From contig JBKDBG010000096.1 in assembly GCA_046314755.1 (NCBI GenBank), positions 1 through 31,811 on the forward strand: a stretch of 31,811 bases of DNA, in the 5' to 3' direction. Positions 1-9,700 of the stretch are shown piece after piece. Under the pieces are notes generated by a model that saw only the letters and a program-made list of their open reading frames with translations, was not told the origin of the DNA and did no database searches. Within the stretch, counting starts at the first letter, position 1. Each line of letters begins with the position of its first letter. A program made the translations under genes and the position numbers. The stretch comes from UBA6183 sp046314755 (GTDB lineage Bacteria; Bacteroidota; Bacteroidia; UKL13-3).

Positions 1-14
1 ATTTTTTATATAAT

Positions 15-57
15 AAAATATCGGTTAATAGTGATAAAAGCTACTAACCGATATTTT
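15..57. terminator. Hairpin terminator downstream of dapD, possibly bidirectional
   Basis: Arms at 15-31 and 41-57 form a 17-bp stem with a single A-C mismatch around a 9-nt loop. The plus-strand side is followed by a run of eight T, so it terminates best for a plus-strand gene entering from the left. The minus-strand side, where dapD ends 12 nt away, is A/T-rich but has a poorer T tract. Confidence 0.7.
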
Positions 58-68
58 TTTTGCAGTTT

Positions 69-884
69 TTATACGCTTACGTTGAAATCACGTAAGGCTT
101 CATTTAGACTTGTTTTCAGATCGGTGCTGGGTTTTCTCTTCCCAATAATGAGTGCACATCCTACTCCGTATTCACCTGCCGGGAATTTCTTGTTGTAAGT
201 ACCCGGTATCACCACGCTTCTCTCAGGAACACGCCCTTTCATTTCAATTGGCTCGGGTCCGCTTACATCTATGATTTTTGTTGACTGTGTGAGTACCACA
301 TTTGCACCAAGCACGGCTTCTTTTTCCACAATTACACCTTCCACTACGATGCAACGACTTCCAATAAAACAACCATCTTCGATGATAACCGGACTTGCCT
401 GCAGCGGTTCTAAAACACCACCGATGCCAACACCGCCACTAAGGTGTACTCCTTTACCAATTTGAGCACAACTTCCCACTGTTGCCCAGGTATCAACCAT
501 GGTTCCTTCATCCACATAGGCACCAATATTTACATAACTCGGCATCATAATTACGCCTTTTTGCAAAAACGCACCATAACGAGCAACAGCATGCGGCACA
601 ACTCGAACACCTTGCTCAGCATAGTTGGTTTTCAATTTCATTTTATCATGAAACTCAAACGGACCCACCTCAATGGTTTCCATTTTTTGAATTGGGAAAT
701 ATAAAATCACTGCTTTTTTCACCCAATCATTCACTTGCCATCCATCTGCAGTTGGCTCTGCTGTTCTTAACTTACCCTTATCCAGTAATTCAATTACTTC
801 TCTAATGGCTTGTTGTGTATTCATCTCACTAAGCAAGGCTCTGTTATCCCATGCTTGTTCAATAATCGTTTGTAACATATGCAT
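69..884 (-). CDS. dapD: 2,3,4,5-tetrahydropyridine-2,6-dicarboxylate N-succinyltransferase
   Basis: This enzyme transfers a succinyl group from succinyl-CoA to tetrahydrodipicolinate in the succinylase branch of the lysine/diaminopimelate pathway, in the cytoplasm. The 271-residue length is usual for DapD. The N-terminal part (about 1-90) is helical. Residues about 95-215 carry the left-handed beta-helix hexapeptide repeats (G-S-C-A-Q-I-G, G-V-G-I-G-G-V and G-C-F-I-G-S-R at 137-177). The start at 884 aligns in length with enterobacterial DapD (M-x-x-L-Q-x-I-I-E); a second ATG two codons in (878) is possible. It stands alone and diverges from the GNAT-nitrilase gene. The identification is secure; only the exact start is uncertain. 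Confidence 0.96.
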   Translation of the reverse strand: MHMLQTIIEQAWDNRALLSEMNTQQAIREVIELLDKGKLRTAEPTADGWQVNDWVKKAVILYFPIQKMETIEVGPFEFHDKMKLKTNYAEQGVRVVPHAVARYGAFLQKGVIMMPSYVNIGAYVDEGTMVDTWATVGSCAQIGKGVHLSGGVGIGGVLEPLQASPVIIEDGCFIGSRCIVVEGVIVEKEAVLGANVVLTQSTKIIDVSGPEPIEMKGRVPERSVVIPGTYNKKFPAGEYGVGCALIIGKRKPSTDLKTSLNEALRDFNVSV

Positions 885-893
885 TATTTTGCC

Positions 894-917
894 GTGAAGT
901 AAACAATATCACTTCAC
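894..917. promoter_or_regulatory. Inverted repeat just upstream of dapD
   Basis: GTGAAGT at 894-900 and ACTTCAC at 911-917 form a perfect 7-bp inverted repeat with a 10-bp spacer. It lies 9 bp before the dapD start, in the 102-bp divergent region shared with the GNAT-nitrilase gene. It could be an operator or a leader stem-loop. It is short and A/T-rich, so chance is not excluded. Confidence 0.3.
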
Positions 918-986
918 TTACACAACTACTAAATAAATAGAAGTATGAAAATTAAAGGTTAAAATTGTAGCAAACTTATTTTTCTG

Positions 987-2519
987 ATGAAAACACGTTC
1001 ACCCAGAAAGCCAAAATTAATTGAAAGAACCGCTGAAAGAAGCGATTTCGATGATATCATTGAATTATCAGCTATTTGTTTCCCCGATAACGAACCTTGG
1101 AGTTATGAAATGCTCGAAAGCCAATACAAGATTTTTTATGAAGGGATGCAGGTTATTGAATACGAAGGTAAAATTGTAGGATCGGCAACCAGCTTGGTTA
1201 TCAGTTGGGATGAATATGATGATGACCATACTTGGAAAGAAATTTGCGACAATGGTTTTATCACGAATCATGATGAAGAAGGCGATACTTTGTATGGCAT
1301 TGAGGTAATGGTTCACCCCGATTACCAAGGACTAAAAATTGGCAGACGTTTGTATGATATGCGCAGGCAGCTTTGTGTCGATAAAAATTTAAAATCAATA
1401 CTCATTGGAGGAAGGCTTCCGAACTACTACAAACACTCCGAAGCGTTTGGTGTGAGAGCTTATGTGAAAAGGGTAATTGAGAAAAAAATTAAAGATCCTG
1501 TACTAACCTTTCAACTGTCACAAGGCTTTACCATTAAACGAATTATTAAAGATTACTTACCTGACGATAAAGAAAGTGAAGGATACGCAACCTTACTCGA
1601 ATGGATAAACTTGGATTACATTCCGGAAACGAAAGAACGGAGTGTTTTGATGAAAAAAGTAAGGGTTTGCTGTATACAATATGAATTAAGAAAGATCAAA
1701 TCATTTAGAGAGTTTGCCCAACAATGCGAATACTTTACAGATGTGGCGAGTAATTATAAAAGTGATTTTGCATTATTTCCGGAGTTGTTCACCACGCAAT
1801 TACTTTCTTTACACGAATACAAAAGTATGAGTCCGGAGGATAGTATTCGTAAGTTGGATGAATACACGGAAGATTATATTCAATTGTTTTCACGTTTAAG
1901 CATTGAATACAATATTAACATTATTGCAGGTACGCATTTGCAAGTAGAAGGTGATAATTTGTATAACATCAGCTACTTGTTTAAGCGGGATGGCACCTAC
2001 GATAAACAATATAAAATACATATCACCAGCAACGAATCAAAATGGTGGGGCGTAAAACCGGGTAATGAAATAAAAGTATTTAACACCGATTGCGGTAAGG
2101 TAGCCATTAATGTTTGTTATGATGTGGAGTTTCCGGAGATGACCAGAATCGCTTGCCAAAAAGGCGCTAAAATTTTATTTGTTCCTTTTAGTACGGATGA
2201 AAAACACGGGCATTTGCGTGTAAAAATTTGTGCGCAAAGCAGGGCTGTTGAAAATCAAATTTTCGTAGCAACTGCGGGAACAATTGGTAACATCCCATCG
2301 GTTGATAATATGGATATCAACTATGCACAATCAGGTATTTACACCCCAAGTGATTTTTCATTTCCTCCTGATGCTATTGCAGGTGAGTGCAGCACGAACA
2401 TTGAAACCGTTGTAATTGCAGATTTAGACTTAGCAGCCATTGAACGTGCCCGTAACACCGGCACGGTATTAAATTGGAAAGACAGAAGGTTAGACATGTA
2501 TGAAGTAATTGAAAAATAA
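987..2519 (+). CDS. Fused GNAT N-acetyltransferase / carbon-nitrogen hydrolase
   Basis: A two-domain protein of 510 residues. Residues about 12-215 are a GNAT acyltransferase, with the acetyl-CoA loop Q-G-L-K-I-G-R at 114-120 after the beta-strand I-E-V-M-V-H. Residues about 223-505 are a nitrilase-superfamily amidohydrolase. Its Glu-Lys-Cys triad can be read as E266 (F-P-E-L-F), K343 (Q-Y-K-I-H-I) and C377 (N-V-C-Y-D-V-E-F-P-E). Fusions of this kind are known in Bacteroidota, but the physiological substrate is not assigned here. The two activities probably act on one amine/amide metabolite. There is no signal peptide, so it should be cytoplasmic. It is a single-gene unit ended by the hairpin at 2537-2565. 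Domain assignment is secure and the substrate is unknown. Confidence 0.9.
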   Translation: MKTRSPRKPKLIERTAERSDFDDIIELSAICFPDNEPWSYEMLESQYKIFYEGMQVIEYEGKIVGSATSLVISWDEYDDDHTWKEICDNGFITNHDEEGDTLYGIEVMVHPDYQGLKIGRRLYDMRRQLCVDKNLKSILIGGRLPNYYKHSEAFGVRAYVKRVIEKKIKDPVLTFQLSQGFTIKRIIKDYLPDDKESEGYATLLEWINLDYIPETKERSVLMKKVRVCCIQYELRKIKSFREFAQQCEYFTDVASNYKSDFALFPELFTTQLLSLHEYKSMSPEDSIRKLDEYTEDYIQLFSRLSIEYNINIIAGTHLQVEGDNLYNISYLFKRDGTYDKQYKIHITSNESKWWGVKPGNEIKVFNTDCGKVAINVCYDVEFPEMTRIACQKGAKILFVPFSTDEKHGHLRVKICAQSRAVENQIFVATAGTIGNIPSVDNMDINYAQSGIYTPSDFSFPPDAIAGECSTNIETVVIADLDLAAIERARNTGTVLNWKDRRLDMYEVIEK

Positions 2520-2536
2520 CAGTCACACCAAAACAT

Positions 2537-2565
2537 AAAAAAAGCAGGGCAAGCCTGCTTTTTTT
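2537..2565. terminator. Bidirectional rho-independent terminator
   Basis: GCAGG (2544-2548) and CCTGC (2554-2558) pair around a 5-nt loop. The stem is extended by a run of seven A on the left and seven T on the right, so it works in both directions. It sits between the convergent GNAT-nitrilase gene and the DUF6588-like gene. Confidence 0.9.
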
Positions 2566-2583
2566 ATTCATAAAGGTTAGATT

Positions 2584-3744
2584 TTATAATTTCGGTGGCA
2601 CAAGTGACTGTACATTCAAACCAACGCCAATACTCGCTACACTGTATTCAGAATAAGTATAATCAGCATGAATGGTTAATATCGCTAACTTTAACCTGAA
2701 ACCTGCTGTTGCTCTAAAACTTCCAATGGTTCCTTTCACCTCTAGCGGATCTTTGAGCTCTTTTACCACTCTTGGATGTGAGTTCGGATCTGCTGCATTG
2801 TAACCCGGAGTACCATAGGCTTTAGTGATGTCAAAATTAGCATTAACATCTGTTAATGGATAATCACCTTGCATGGTTAAGGTAGTTGAAGATGATTGGT
2901 AACCTAAGGCAGCATAGGGTGTAAAAAACAATAGTTTCTTAGAGATAATTACATTCGTAGTCCATGCTGTTGATTTAAATGATAAAGCTTGGTTATCGTA
3001 TGTTTTATTTGAATTTGGATTGTAGGTATAGTTATCGGCCGGATCAGCACCCATCGCCTCCATTTTAAAATCAGCATTCATGGTTGTGAATCCAACCATG
3101 GCCGATAAATCGAAAGGTAATTCTTTCATACCGGGTATCCATTGTTTAAAATCATGCTTAATGGCACCACCAATCATTCCTACTTTAAAATCACCACTTG
3201 AAATGGTTGGTAAAAAACGTACTGATACATCTGTTCCATAACCAACACCAACAGTAAGTTGGGCCGTTGGAACCGGAAAAAAGTTTACTCCCGAACCGGC
3301 AGGTAATCTAAATGAACTCATTAATGAATCTTGAGTAGCTCCCGGATAACGTGCAAACAAGCCTAATTCCGGGTTTTCGTCATCCTTATTTGATCCAAAA
3401 ACTGTTTGCGAGGTATTTTTACCATTTAGCACTTGCATTTGTGATGACAGACCCAATGAATTCACATCAAAAGTTTGCGCAGAAGTTGGCGCCAATACTA
3501 AATTGGTTGAAAAGGTAAAGTCAAAACCCAATGCACCGTGTGGTTTTGCCGTATTGAACCAGCCGGCATTCAAACCTGTACCAAATGAATTTAGCATTGG
3601 ACTCGCATAGGCATTAATCAACTTATTTCCATTGTCAAGACCGGATTTTAAAAAAATCGACATGTCATCTTGTGCTAAAACTGCTTGCACAGAGCAAATG
3701 CTTGCTCCGGATAATAAGGCAAATTGTAGTAATCTATTTTTCAT
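2584..3744 (-). CDS. DUF6588-like outer-membrane beta-barrel protein
   Basis: A secreted protein of 386 residues when started at the ATG at 3744. The open frame extends 8 codons further to a TTG, but the signal peptide (M-K-N-R-L-L-Q-F-A-L-L-S-G-A, cleaved after V-L-A near residue 25) begins at this ATG. The mature protein is built of alternating amphipathic strands rich in Gly, Tyr, Thr and Phe. It includes G-W-F-N-T-A-K-P-H-G and G-V-G-Y-G-T-D-V-S-V-R-F-L-P, as expected of an outer-membrane barrel. From memory the pattern resembles the DUF6588 family of Bacteroidota, whose function is unknown. It is a single-gene unit convergent with the fusion gene. The exported-barrel call is firm and the family label is moderate. 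Confidence 0.75.
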   Translation of the reverse strand: MKNRLLQFALLSGASICSVQAVLAQDDMSIFLKSGLDNGNKLINAYASPMLNSFGTGLNAGWFNTAKPHGALGFDFTFSTNLVLAPTSAQTFDVNSLGLSSQMQVLNGKNTSQTVFGSNKDDENPELGLFARYPGATQDSLMSSFRLPAGSGVNFFPVPTAQLTVGVGYGTDVSVRFLPTISSGDFKVGMIGGAIKHDFKQWIPGMKELPFDLSAMVGFTTMNADFKMEAMGADPADNYTYNPNSNKTYDNQALSFKSTAWTTNVIISKKLLFFTPYAALGYQSSSTTLTMQGDYPLTDVNANFDITKAYGTPGYNAADPNSHPRVVKELKDPLEVKGTIGSFRATAGFRLKLAILTIHADYTYSEYSVASIGVGLNVQSLVPPKL

Positions 3745-3847
3745 ATCTAATCGATTAGGTGTTTTCAAATTTGGGATTGTTTAGGAAAAAAACCTAAACA
3801 ATGATTACAAATACGCAATTTATCGTAGGAAACTTGACGATTGTCAC

Positions 3848-3873
3848 AAAAAAAGGCGCACCTGGGTGCGCCT
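3848..3873 (-). terminator. Terminator of the susC operon
   Basis: AGGCGCACC (3854-3862) and GGTGCGCCT (3865-3873) form a GC-rich 9-bp stem. Read on the minus strand it is followed by a run of T (the A run at 3848-3854). It lies 26 bp beyond the stop codon of the last gene of the susC-susD operon. Confidence 0.9.
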
Positions 3874-3899
3874 AATTAACCTAAATAAAAGCATTGAGT

Positions 3900-4766
3900 T
3901 TATTGACAACCAAACTCCAGCTTAGTCTTTTTATCCGTTTGATCAGCTGCGCTGTTCCAAACTTTTCTTCTTACCGTTACTTCAATTGAAGTTAAAACAT
4001 ATCCTGCAGGCACAGCGAAAAAACGATTGGGTATCATAGTGATTTTAAAACGTCCATCAGTCATTTTTTTCATTTGTAACTTCGGGTTATCGGTAACCTT
4101 AAAAAACTTGTTCGGTTCTAAATTAACCGTAGCACCACTTACGGTATCGGTTGCTACAGCAAGGAGGTGAGCATACACATCTCCATCCGCTAAATTTTGC
4201 ATGCTTGCTTTTGTTTCAAGCGGATTATCATAAATAATCGAGGTGATTTCATTGTTCAATAAAATTTTAGGAACCGTATACAATATACCTCTATCTAAAC
4301 TTGGCGGCTCAACCACTAAATTAAAATCTTCTGTTTTTACATCCGGATCGCCATATCCTCCACCATCTTTTGGTTTCACTAAAAAGCTAATACCATTTTG
4401 ATAAACAACAGTTGCCTCTACACCGTAGAATTCAGTTGGCACACATTCAAAATACCAAACGTTAGCTCCTTTATCTGCATCTTTAGTCATCACTAATCGC
4501 TCATTACTGCTTTTCCATGGTCTATCCCCTGTACCGTTAGCTAATGAATCCGGACGAGCCTCTACAGGCTTCCAAGTCCAAATGTAGTATGGACCATCAG
4601 GATTACTTTTCATGGCATCGGCAGTTGAGGCCGTTACTTTACTCAAATCACAGTAAATACGTACGGGTTTGGTTACATCCGGATTTTTAGGTTCAATCCA
4701 AGCGGCTTGGCCAAAAGCGCCCAGGGTAAAAAAACTAACGATGATGCTATATACTATCTTTTTCAT
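3900..4766 (-). CDS. Exported E-set-like protein of the Sus operon (DUF4961-like)
   Basis: A 288-residue protein with a clear signal peptide (M-K-K-I-V-Y-S-I-I-V-S-F-F, cleavage near residue 20) and no lipobox cysteine. The mature part seems to hold two beta-rich domains. The first starts at W-I-E-P-K-N-P-D-V-T-K-P-V, with aromatic Y-Y-I-W-T-W around residue 62. The second starts near residue 160 (P-K-I-L-L-N-N-E-I-T-S-I-I-Y-D-N-P). Both have the P-V-x-I-x-x-D / V-Y-A-H look of E-set (immunoglobulin-like) modules. It is the last gene of the susC operon, 5 bp after the DUF5004-like lipoprotein gene. A surface or periplasmic glycan-binding accessory role is inferred from position. I recall a DUF4961 family in the same context, but the label is tentative. 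Confidence 0.7.
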   Translation of the reverse strand: MKKIVYSIIVSFFTLGAFGQAAWIEPKNPDVTKPVRIYCDLSKVTASTADAMKSNPDGPYYIWTWKPVEARPDSLANGTGDRPWKSSNERLVMTKDADKGANVWYFECVPTEFYGVEATVVYQNGISFLVKPKDGGGYGDPDVKTEDFNLVVEPPSLDRGILYTVPKILLNNEITSIIYDNPLETKASMQNLADGDVYAHLLAVATDTVSGATVNLEPNKFFKVTDNPKLQMKKMTDGRFKITMIPNRFFAVPAGYVLTSIEVTVRRKVWNSAADQTDKKTKLEFGCQ

Positions 4767-4771
4767 GGTTG

Positions 4772-5284
4772 TTATTTTTTAGTAAATTGAATGTTATAGG
4801 TCATTGCTTTTTCACCTCCGCAACTAGCCTCACTTACATAAGTGAGTGTTGGTGTTAAACCCAATAAGTTTGATCCGATTTTAATCACACCTAATGTGCT
4901 GCCGCTATTATCGGTTAAAGATATTTGCGATGGATAACGATCATCATCAAACGCCCAAGTTCCTGATGTGCCGTTAAAATAGTTAAACACTACACCGGCT
5001 GTATCTACTGTAAATGTTTGCGGATTGGTAGCAAAAGTTATGTTAGGTAAACTTGCTCCATCTTGCGCATAAAAGTCGGTAATGTCAATAGACTCTTTTG
5101 TAATCGACTTTTCATCGATATGTAAGGCCTTAGTTAGTTCCCATTTTCCGTTGATAGCCGAAGCGATTTTTTCAGGGGAATATTTAGGTGTAATTTCCTT
5201 ATCGTAGTCGTATGGTTTGTCGCAAGAGGCAAACACCAATACGCTTGCCAAAAACACGATTAAACTTTTAATTTTTGTTTTCAT
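4772..5284 (-). CDS. DUF5004-like lipoprotein of the Sus operon
   Basis: A lipoprotein of 170 residues: lipobox F-A-S-C with Cys21 as the acylation site, then a short charged linker and a lipocalin-like beta domain. The start of that domain is typical (N-G-K-W-E-L-T-K-A near residues 45-53), followed by repeated T-F-x-V-D and W-A-F-D-D strands. A lipocalin-like fold and location downstream of susD match the DUF5004 family as I remember it; function is unknown. It lies 19 bp after susD and 5 bp before the E-set-like gene, so it belongs to one transcript. It has a perfect Shine-Dalgarno sequence (5290-5297), exceptional in this phylum. It probably acts at the outer membrane in glucan capture. 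Confidence 0.75.
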   Translation of the reverse strand: MKTKIKSLIVFLASVLVFASCDKPYDYDKEITPKYSPEKIASAINGKWELTKALHIDEKSITKESIDITDFYAQDGASLPNITFATNPQTFTVDTAGVVFNYFNGTSGTWAFDDDRYPSQISLTDNSGSTLGVIKIGSNLLGLTPTLTYVSEASCGGEKAMTYNIQFTKK

Positions 5285-5289
5285 TTGAA

Positions 5290-5297
5290 CCTCCTTT
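5290..5297 (-). promoter_or_regulatory. Perfect Shine-Dalgarno sequence before the DUF5004-like gene
   Basis: On the minus strand AAAGGAGG stands 5 nt upstream of the ATG at 5284. It is fully complementary to the 16S rRNA 3' tail. Other starts inspected in this window show no such element. It is preceded by an A/T-rich TTAATTAATTAATTA stretch directly after the susD stop. Confidence 0.8.
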
Positions 5298-5303
5298 AAT
5301 TAA

Positions 5304-6722
5304 TTAATTACAACCCCCTGTCGGATTAAATTGAAATCCTTTTACAGTTCCAGCAGAAGCCGGAAATTGAAGAACCATTCCATTACAATTCCAAGGGGCA
5401 TTTCTAATGGTTTGGGTATTGTTATGAAATGCACCAATGCGTTTTACTTGGGTGAGCCTATCCCCTTCCAAATGCATTTCTAAACGTCTTTGCAACCTAA
5501 TTTCCTCAACCAATGCCGGTCCGCTTAATGCATTTATAGCAATTTCTTTATTGGCAGACGGAACGTAAGCTCTTTTCACAATTGGTAAAATATCGGCTAT
5601 GGCTTGAGCAGTATTGCCTTTTATGGCATGAATTTCGGCCCTGGTTAACAACATATCAGTTAAGGTTAAATATGGCGAAGCGAAATCGTTAATATTATAT
5701 TTGGTCGAAGCATAAAATTCATTCGGCTTACCTTCATTAATCAATTTAACCAATTTTCCTCTTTGGTCGCTGGTATCGCCTTTTAATAGATTACGTAAAT
5801 CGGCCGACAAACCTAAGATTGGTAAATTACCATCAGGCAATAAATCATTTCTGTACATGTCTTTAAAAGTAGCACCACGCACGTTAATGTCATAAGGAGT
5901 TCCGGCAGTTACAAAACCAAAAATCATTTCTGATTCCACTTCAGCTCTCTTAAATCTATTTAAGCTGTCGCTTAAAGTAAATCCTAAACCAATTACATCA
6001 TTTAGTAATGGCAGTGCATCATCATAACGCCCCATGGTGAAATACACTTTGGCCAATAGCGCTTTTGCTGCTGCTTGGTTTGCATAAACTCCGTTGCTAA
6101 CCGGTAATTTGGTGATGGCAGTATTCAAATCATTAATAATAAAACTGTAGTTGCTGGCAACAGGCGTACGAGGTACCACTTCATTTAAGGCGCGTTTACG
6201 TTCAATAATTCCGTTGTGGCTATTATCTGCAGTGTAACCTGCAGGTTGTGCCCATAATTTTACGGTTTCATAATGACATAAAGCTCTTAAAAATGCGGCC
6301 TCGCCTTGCATTCTGTCTTTTTCCGAGGCACTCAAATCCAACTGATCCCAATACAAATCCATGATATTACAGCGATAAATGGTAAAGTATGGTTGAGCAT
6401 AAGCTCCGCCAATGGTTCCATTAAATTCACTGCTGGTGTGGTTGTAAATCGCGGTTAAGTTACCATCATTGTTGGTAGGTCTTACCACATCATCGCCCAT
6501 CAAATCGGAAATCACTTGAAATTGTCCATTCATCATATTGGCACATGCATCGTAACACGAGTTAAGCAACTGCTGCATATCTTGTGCGTTTTGAATGGCC
6601 ACATCAGGTGCTAAACCAAATGACGGATCCGGTTCAACTTCTAAACTTTTTTCGCAGGCTGTAATACCAAACATTACTGAAATGCCCACTAAAATCAATA
6701 AAACTTTATATCTTTTATTCAT
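5304..6722 (-). CDS. susD: SusD/RagB family glycan-binding outer-membrane lipoprotein
   Basis: SusD proteins sit as lipoproteins on the outside of the outer membrane and form the lid of the SusC transporter, binding oligosaccharides. From the ATG at 6722 the protein has 472 residues, with a signal peptide ending in the lipobox G-I-T-A-C (Cys23). SusD-like alpha-helical/TPR motifs follow (A-A-F-L-R-A-L-C-H-Y-E-T-V-K-L-W, A-A-A-K-A-L-L-A-K-V-Y-F-T-M-G-R-Y). The C-terminal region L-Q-R-R-L-E-M-H-L-E-G-D-R is the usual SusD signature. An upstream ATG at 6734 overlaps the susC stop by one base (TAATG), which would give translational coupling; 6722 gives a more regular signal peptide. The substrate is inferred as alpha-glucan from neighbouring GH31 and starch-binding-like genes. 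Confidence 0.93.
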   Translation of the reverse strand: MNKRYKVLLILVGISVMFGITACEKSLEVEPDPSFGLAPDVAIQNAQDMQQLLNSCYDACANMMNGQFQVISDLMGDDVVRPTNNDGNLTAIYNHTSSEFNGTIGGAYAQPYFTIYRCNIMDLYWDQLDLSASEKDRMQGEAAFLRALCHYETVKLWAQPAGYTADNSHNGIIERKRALNEVVPRTPVASNYSFIINDLNTAITKLPVSNGVYANQAAAKALLAKVYFTMGRYDDALPLLNDVIGLGFTLSDSLNRFKRAEVESEMIFGFVTAGTPYDINVRGATFKDMYRNDLLPDGNLPILGLSADLRNLLKGDTSDQRGKLVKLINEGKPNEFYASTKYNINDFASPYLTLTDMLLTRAEIHAIKGNTAQAIADILPIVKRAYVPSANKEIAINALSGPALVEEIRLQRRLEMHLEGDRLTQVKRIGAFHNNTQTIRNAPWNCNGMVLQFPASAGTVKGFQFNPTGGCN

Positions 6723-6733
6723 GATTCTATACA

Positions 6734-9700
6734 TTAAAAGGTGGCAACAATTTGAAAGTTATAGGTTCTTTCTTGAGGTGCATTCAAATAGTAAGTACCT
6801 TGAGCTTGCATGTTTCTTGATTGATTAATATTTCCTTCACCATCACGTGCAATTTCAGGATCAAGTCCCGGGTAGTTGGTAAGTACAAATAAGTTTGTAG
6901 CAATAAACGCAACCCTTAATGAGGTTGTTTTAAATTTTTGAGCGAAGCTGTTCGGGAAATTGTATCCGATGGTAACATTACGCAATCTGATAAAGCTTGC
7001 ATCATATAAAAACATTGGGGTATTGTATTGCCAGTAGTCAGGTAAACCATAGGTTTTAGGGTCGAGTGTTAAGCGAGGGAAAGTAGCCACATCACCCGGT
7101 TGTTGCCATCTGTCGGCAATTTCCGGACGTGAATTCCAAAAACTCATCACACCCAACTGGCGCTTAGCTGATGCATCATAAATATTACCTCCGATTTGGA
7201 AATTAAATAAGGTTGATAAATCCCAGTTTTTGTAACGGAATGTATTGGTAATACCACCCGTAGCTTTAGGTTGAATATTGCCTACCGGAACACGGTTAGA
7301 AGGTTTCCATTCGAACGTTTCGTTACCGTCTTTATCTAAATAAATCGGACGTCCGGTTTCAGGATCAACCCTTGAAAAACGAACCAAATAATACGTACCT
7401 ACCGGACTTCCAACCACAACACGAGTATCGTTGGTTCCACCACTTACCGCTTCTTCTGTGTAATCTCCGGTGCTGGTAATTTCATTCCAATTTCTGGCAA
7501 TTACAAAAGTGGTTTGCCAACGGAATTTTGGAGTTTGAATATTGGTTGATTTTAACACCAACTCCGCACCATAGTTTCTAATTCCACCTACGTTATCATA
7601 ATAATTTGAGAAACCAACTGATGGATCCACATTTAAGTTCATGATAACATCCGAAGTACGCTTGTCATACAAATCAATATTACCGGTGATGCGGTCATCA
7701 AAAAATCCGAAATCAACACCAAAGTTTGCGGTCCATGAAGTTTCCCAACGAAGGTTAGGATTTTCCAATTTGGTTGGGAATAAAATAGGTTGACCGTTGT
7801 ATGGGAATAACTCTGAACGGTTAAAGAATCCAAAGCGTGCATTCGCATCAAAATCAGAGTTACCACTGCGACCATAAGATGCTCTTACTTTTAAGAAACT
7901 AATTTTTTTGTTTCCTCTTAAAAAGGCCTCCTCGCTTATAATCCAACCTGCCGATGCAGCCGGGAAGAATCCATAACGATAGTTTTTACCGAAACGCGAA
8001 GAACCATCGTAACTGAATGATACTTGGAAAAAGTATCTGTCCCATTTATTGTAATTCGCACGTCCGAAGAAACGTTCAAATTTCCATTCGGATGGTACAT
8101 TGTAGTTTTTGGTATTGTTCTCGTTCTTCTCATTGCTGGTGATTAACCCCTCCACAAAACGTTCGGCAATAAAGAATGAGTTGGTAAGTGCTCTTTGGCG
8201 TTCAAAACCTCCCACAAAATCAAACTTATTAATTTTGTTTAATTCATAGTGATACGATAATTGGGCAGTGTAATTGTAATTACCGGTGTAGCTTGCGCTT
8301 CTGGTAGCAATTCCTGTTGTATCGGTGTTACGGGTTCTGTTTAATAATTCAGGAGCATAGTTATCGTCTCCAATGCTTTGGTAATCATAATTACCTTGTA
8401 CACGAGCCTTTAATCCGTCAATAATTTCCCATTCTGCTGATGCGTTGGTAATGAAACGATTTTCTACCGTTTGCCATTTGTATTGCTCCAACATCATCAC
8501 CGGGTTTGTTCTAAAACCTGCATCGGAGTTATTAAATAAAAAGTAAGAACCATCAGGGTTGCGAATTGGATAAAACGGTAAAGCCGATGACATTGCCAAT
8601 CCATACCCACCACTCCAGCCGCTGAATATGCGGTTGTTTACACCTCTGTTAAAGTTTGTACCTAAAGTAAACTTCAAACGTTTATTTACTTTATAATCCG
8701 CATTAATTCTACCTCCAACCCTATCAAATGAGTTTCCTTTAATAAAGGTTTCATTATAGCCATAAGATAAACTTGAATATATAGAGAGTTTATCCCATCC
8801 TTTTGTGATCGTTAAATCATTTTGATTTTTTAAACCAACTCTGGTTAATTCATCATACCAATTGGTATTGTAATTGCGGGTTTCATCCCAAGTCATGTTG
8901 GTAATACCAAACCTGGTTAAATCAGGTTTTCCGACATTACCGTCATTAATCCAAGCTTCTTCCATTAAACTTAACAACTCATCTCTCGAAACTAAATTAG
9001 GCTTTGCCGTTGGGGTTGATACGCCAAATTGGGTAGAGAAGGTTACACGCATTTTGCCTTTTTCTGCACGTCTGGTGGTAACCATAATTACACCGTTTGC
9101 CCCCCTTGATCCATAGATAGAAGTAGCAGCGGCATCCTTTAACACCTCAATACTTTCAATATCATTCGGGTTGATGGTGGCTAAAGGATTGAAGTTTGCA
9201 CCTCCTGAATTTCCGTACACCCCATAATCTTGGGTGATGGGAATTCCATCAATCACATAAAGTGGATCACCGCCTGCCGAAATAGAGGAAATACCACGTA
9301 CACGAATAATACTTGGAGAACCGGCCATACCACTACCTTGTGTAACTGATACACCTGCTAATTTACCTTGCATAGCTTGTTCAAAACTTTGTACCGGTAA
9401 ATCGTTTAATTCTTTATTATTAATTTTCGCAACTGCAGCCGTTACTTCCCTCCTTTTTTGGGTTCCGTAACCTACTACAACTGCTTCGTCTAAACTTTTG
9501 GGGTCATCCTTAAGGGTTACATTCAACACCAAGGTTTGATTGGCCGCTAGTTCAATCTCTTTGTATTCAACCTTTAATCCTAAATACTGAAATTTAACTT
9601 TGTACTTACCCGGTGTTAATCCGGTAATAGAGTACTCGCCATTCAAATCGGTTTGTGCACCTTTTTGTGTACCTTCTACAAAAACGGTTGCACCTATTAA

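Noticed and set aside
4829..4846. Perfect 8-bp inverted repeat CTCACTTA-CA-TAAGTGAG
   Set aside because: It lies inside the coding part of the DUF5004-like gene with a different spacer from the two intergenic palindromes; most likely chance.
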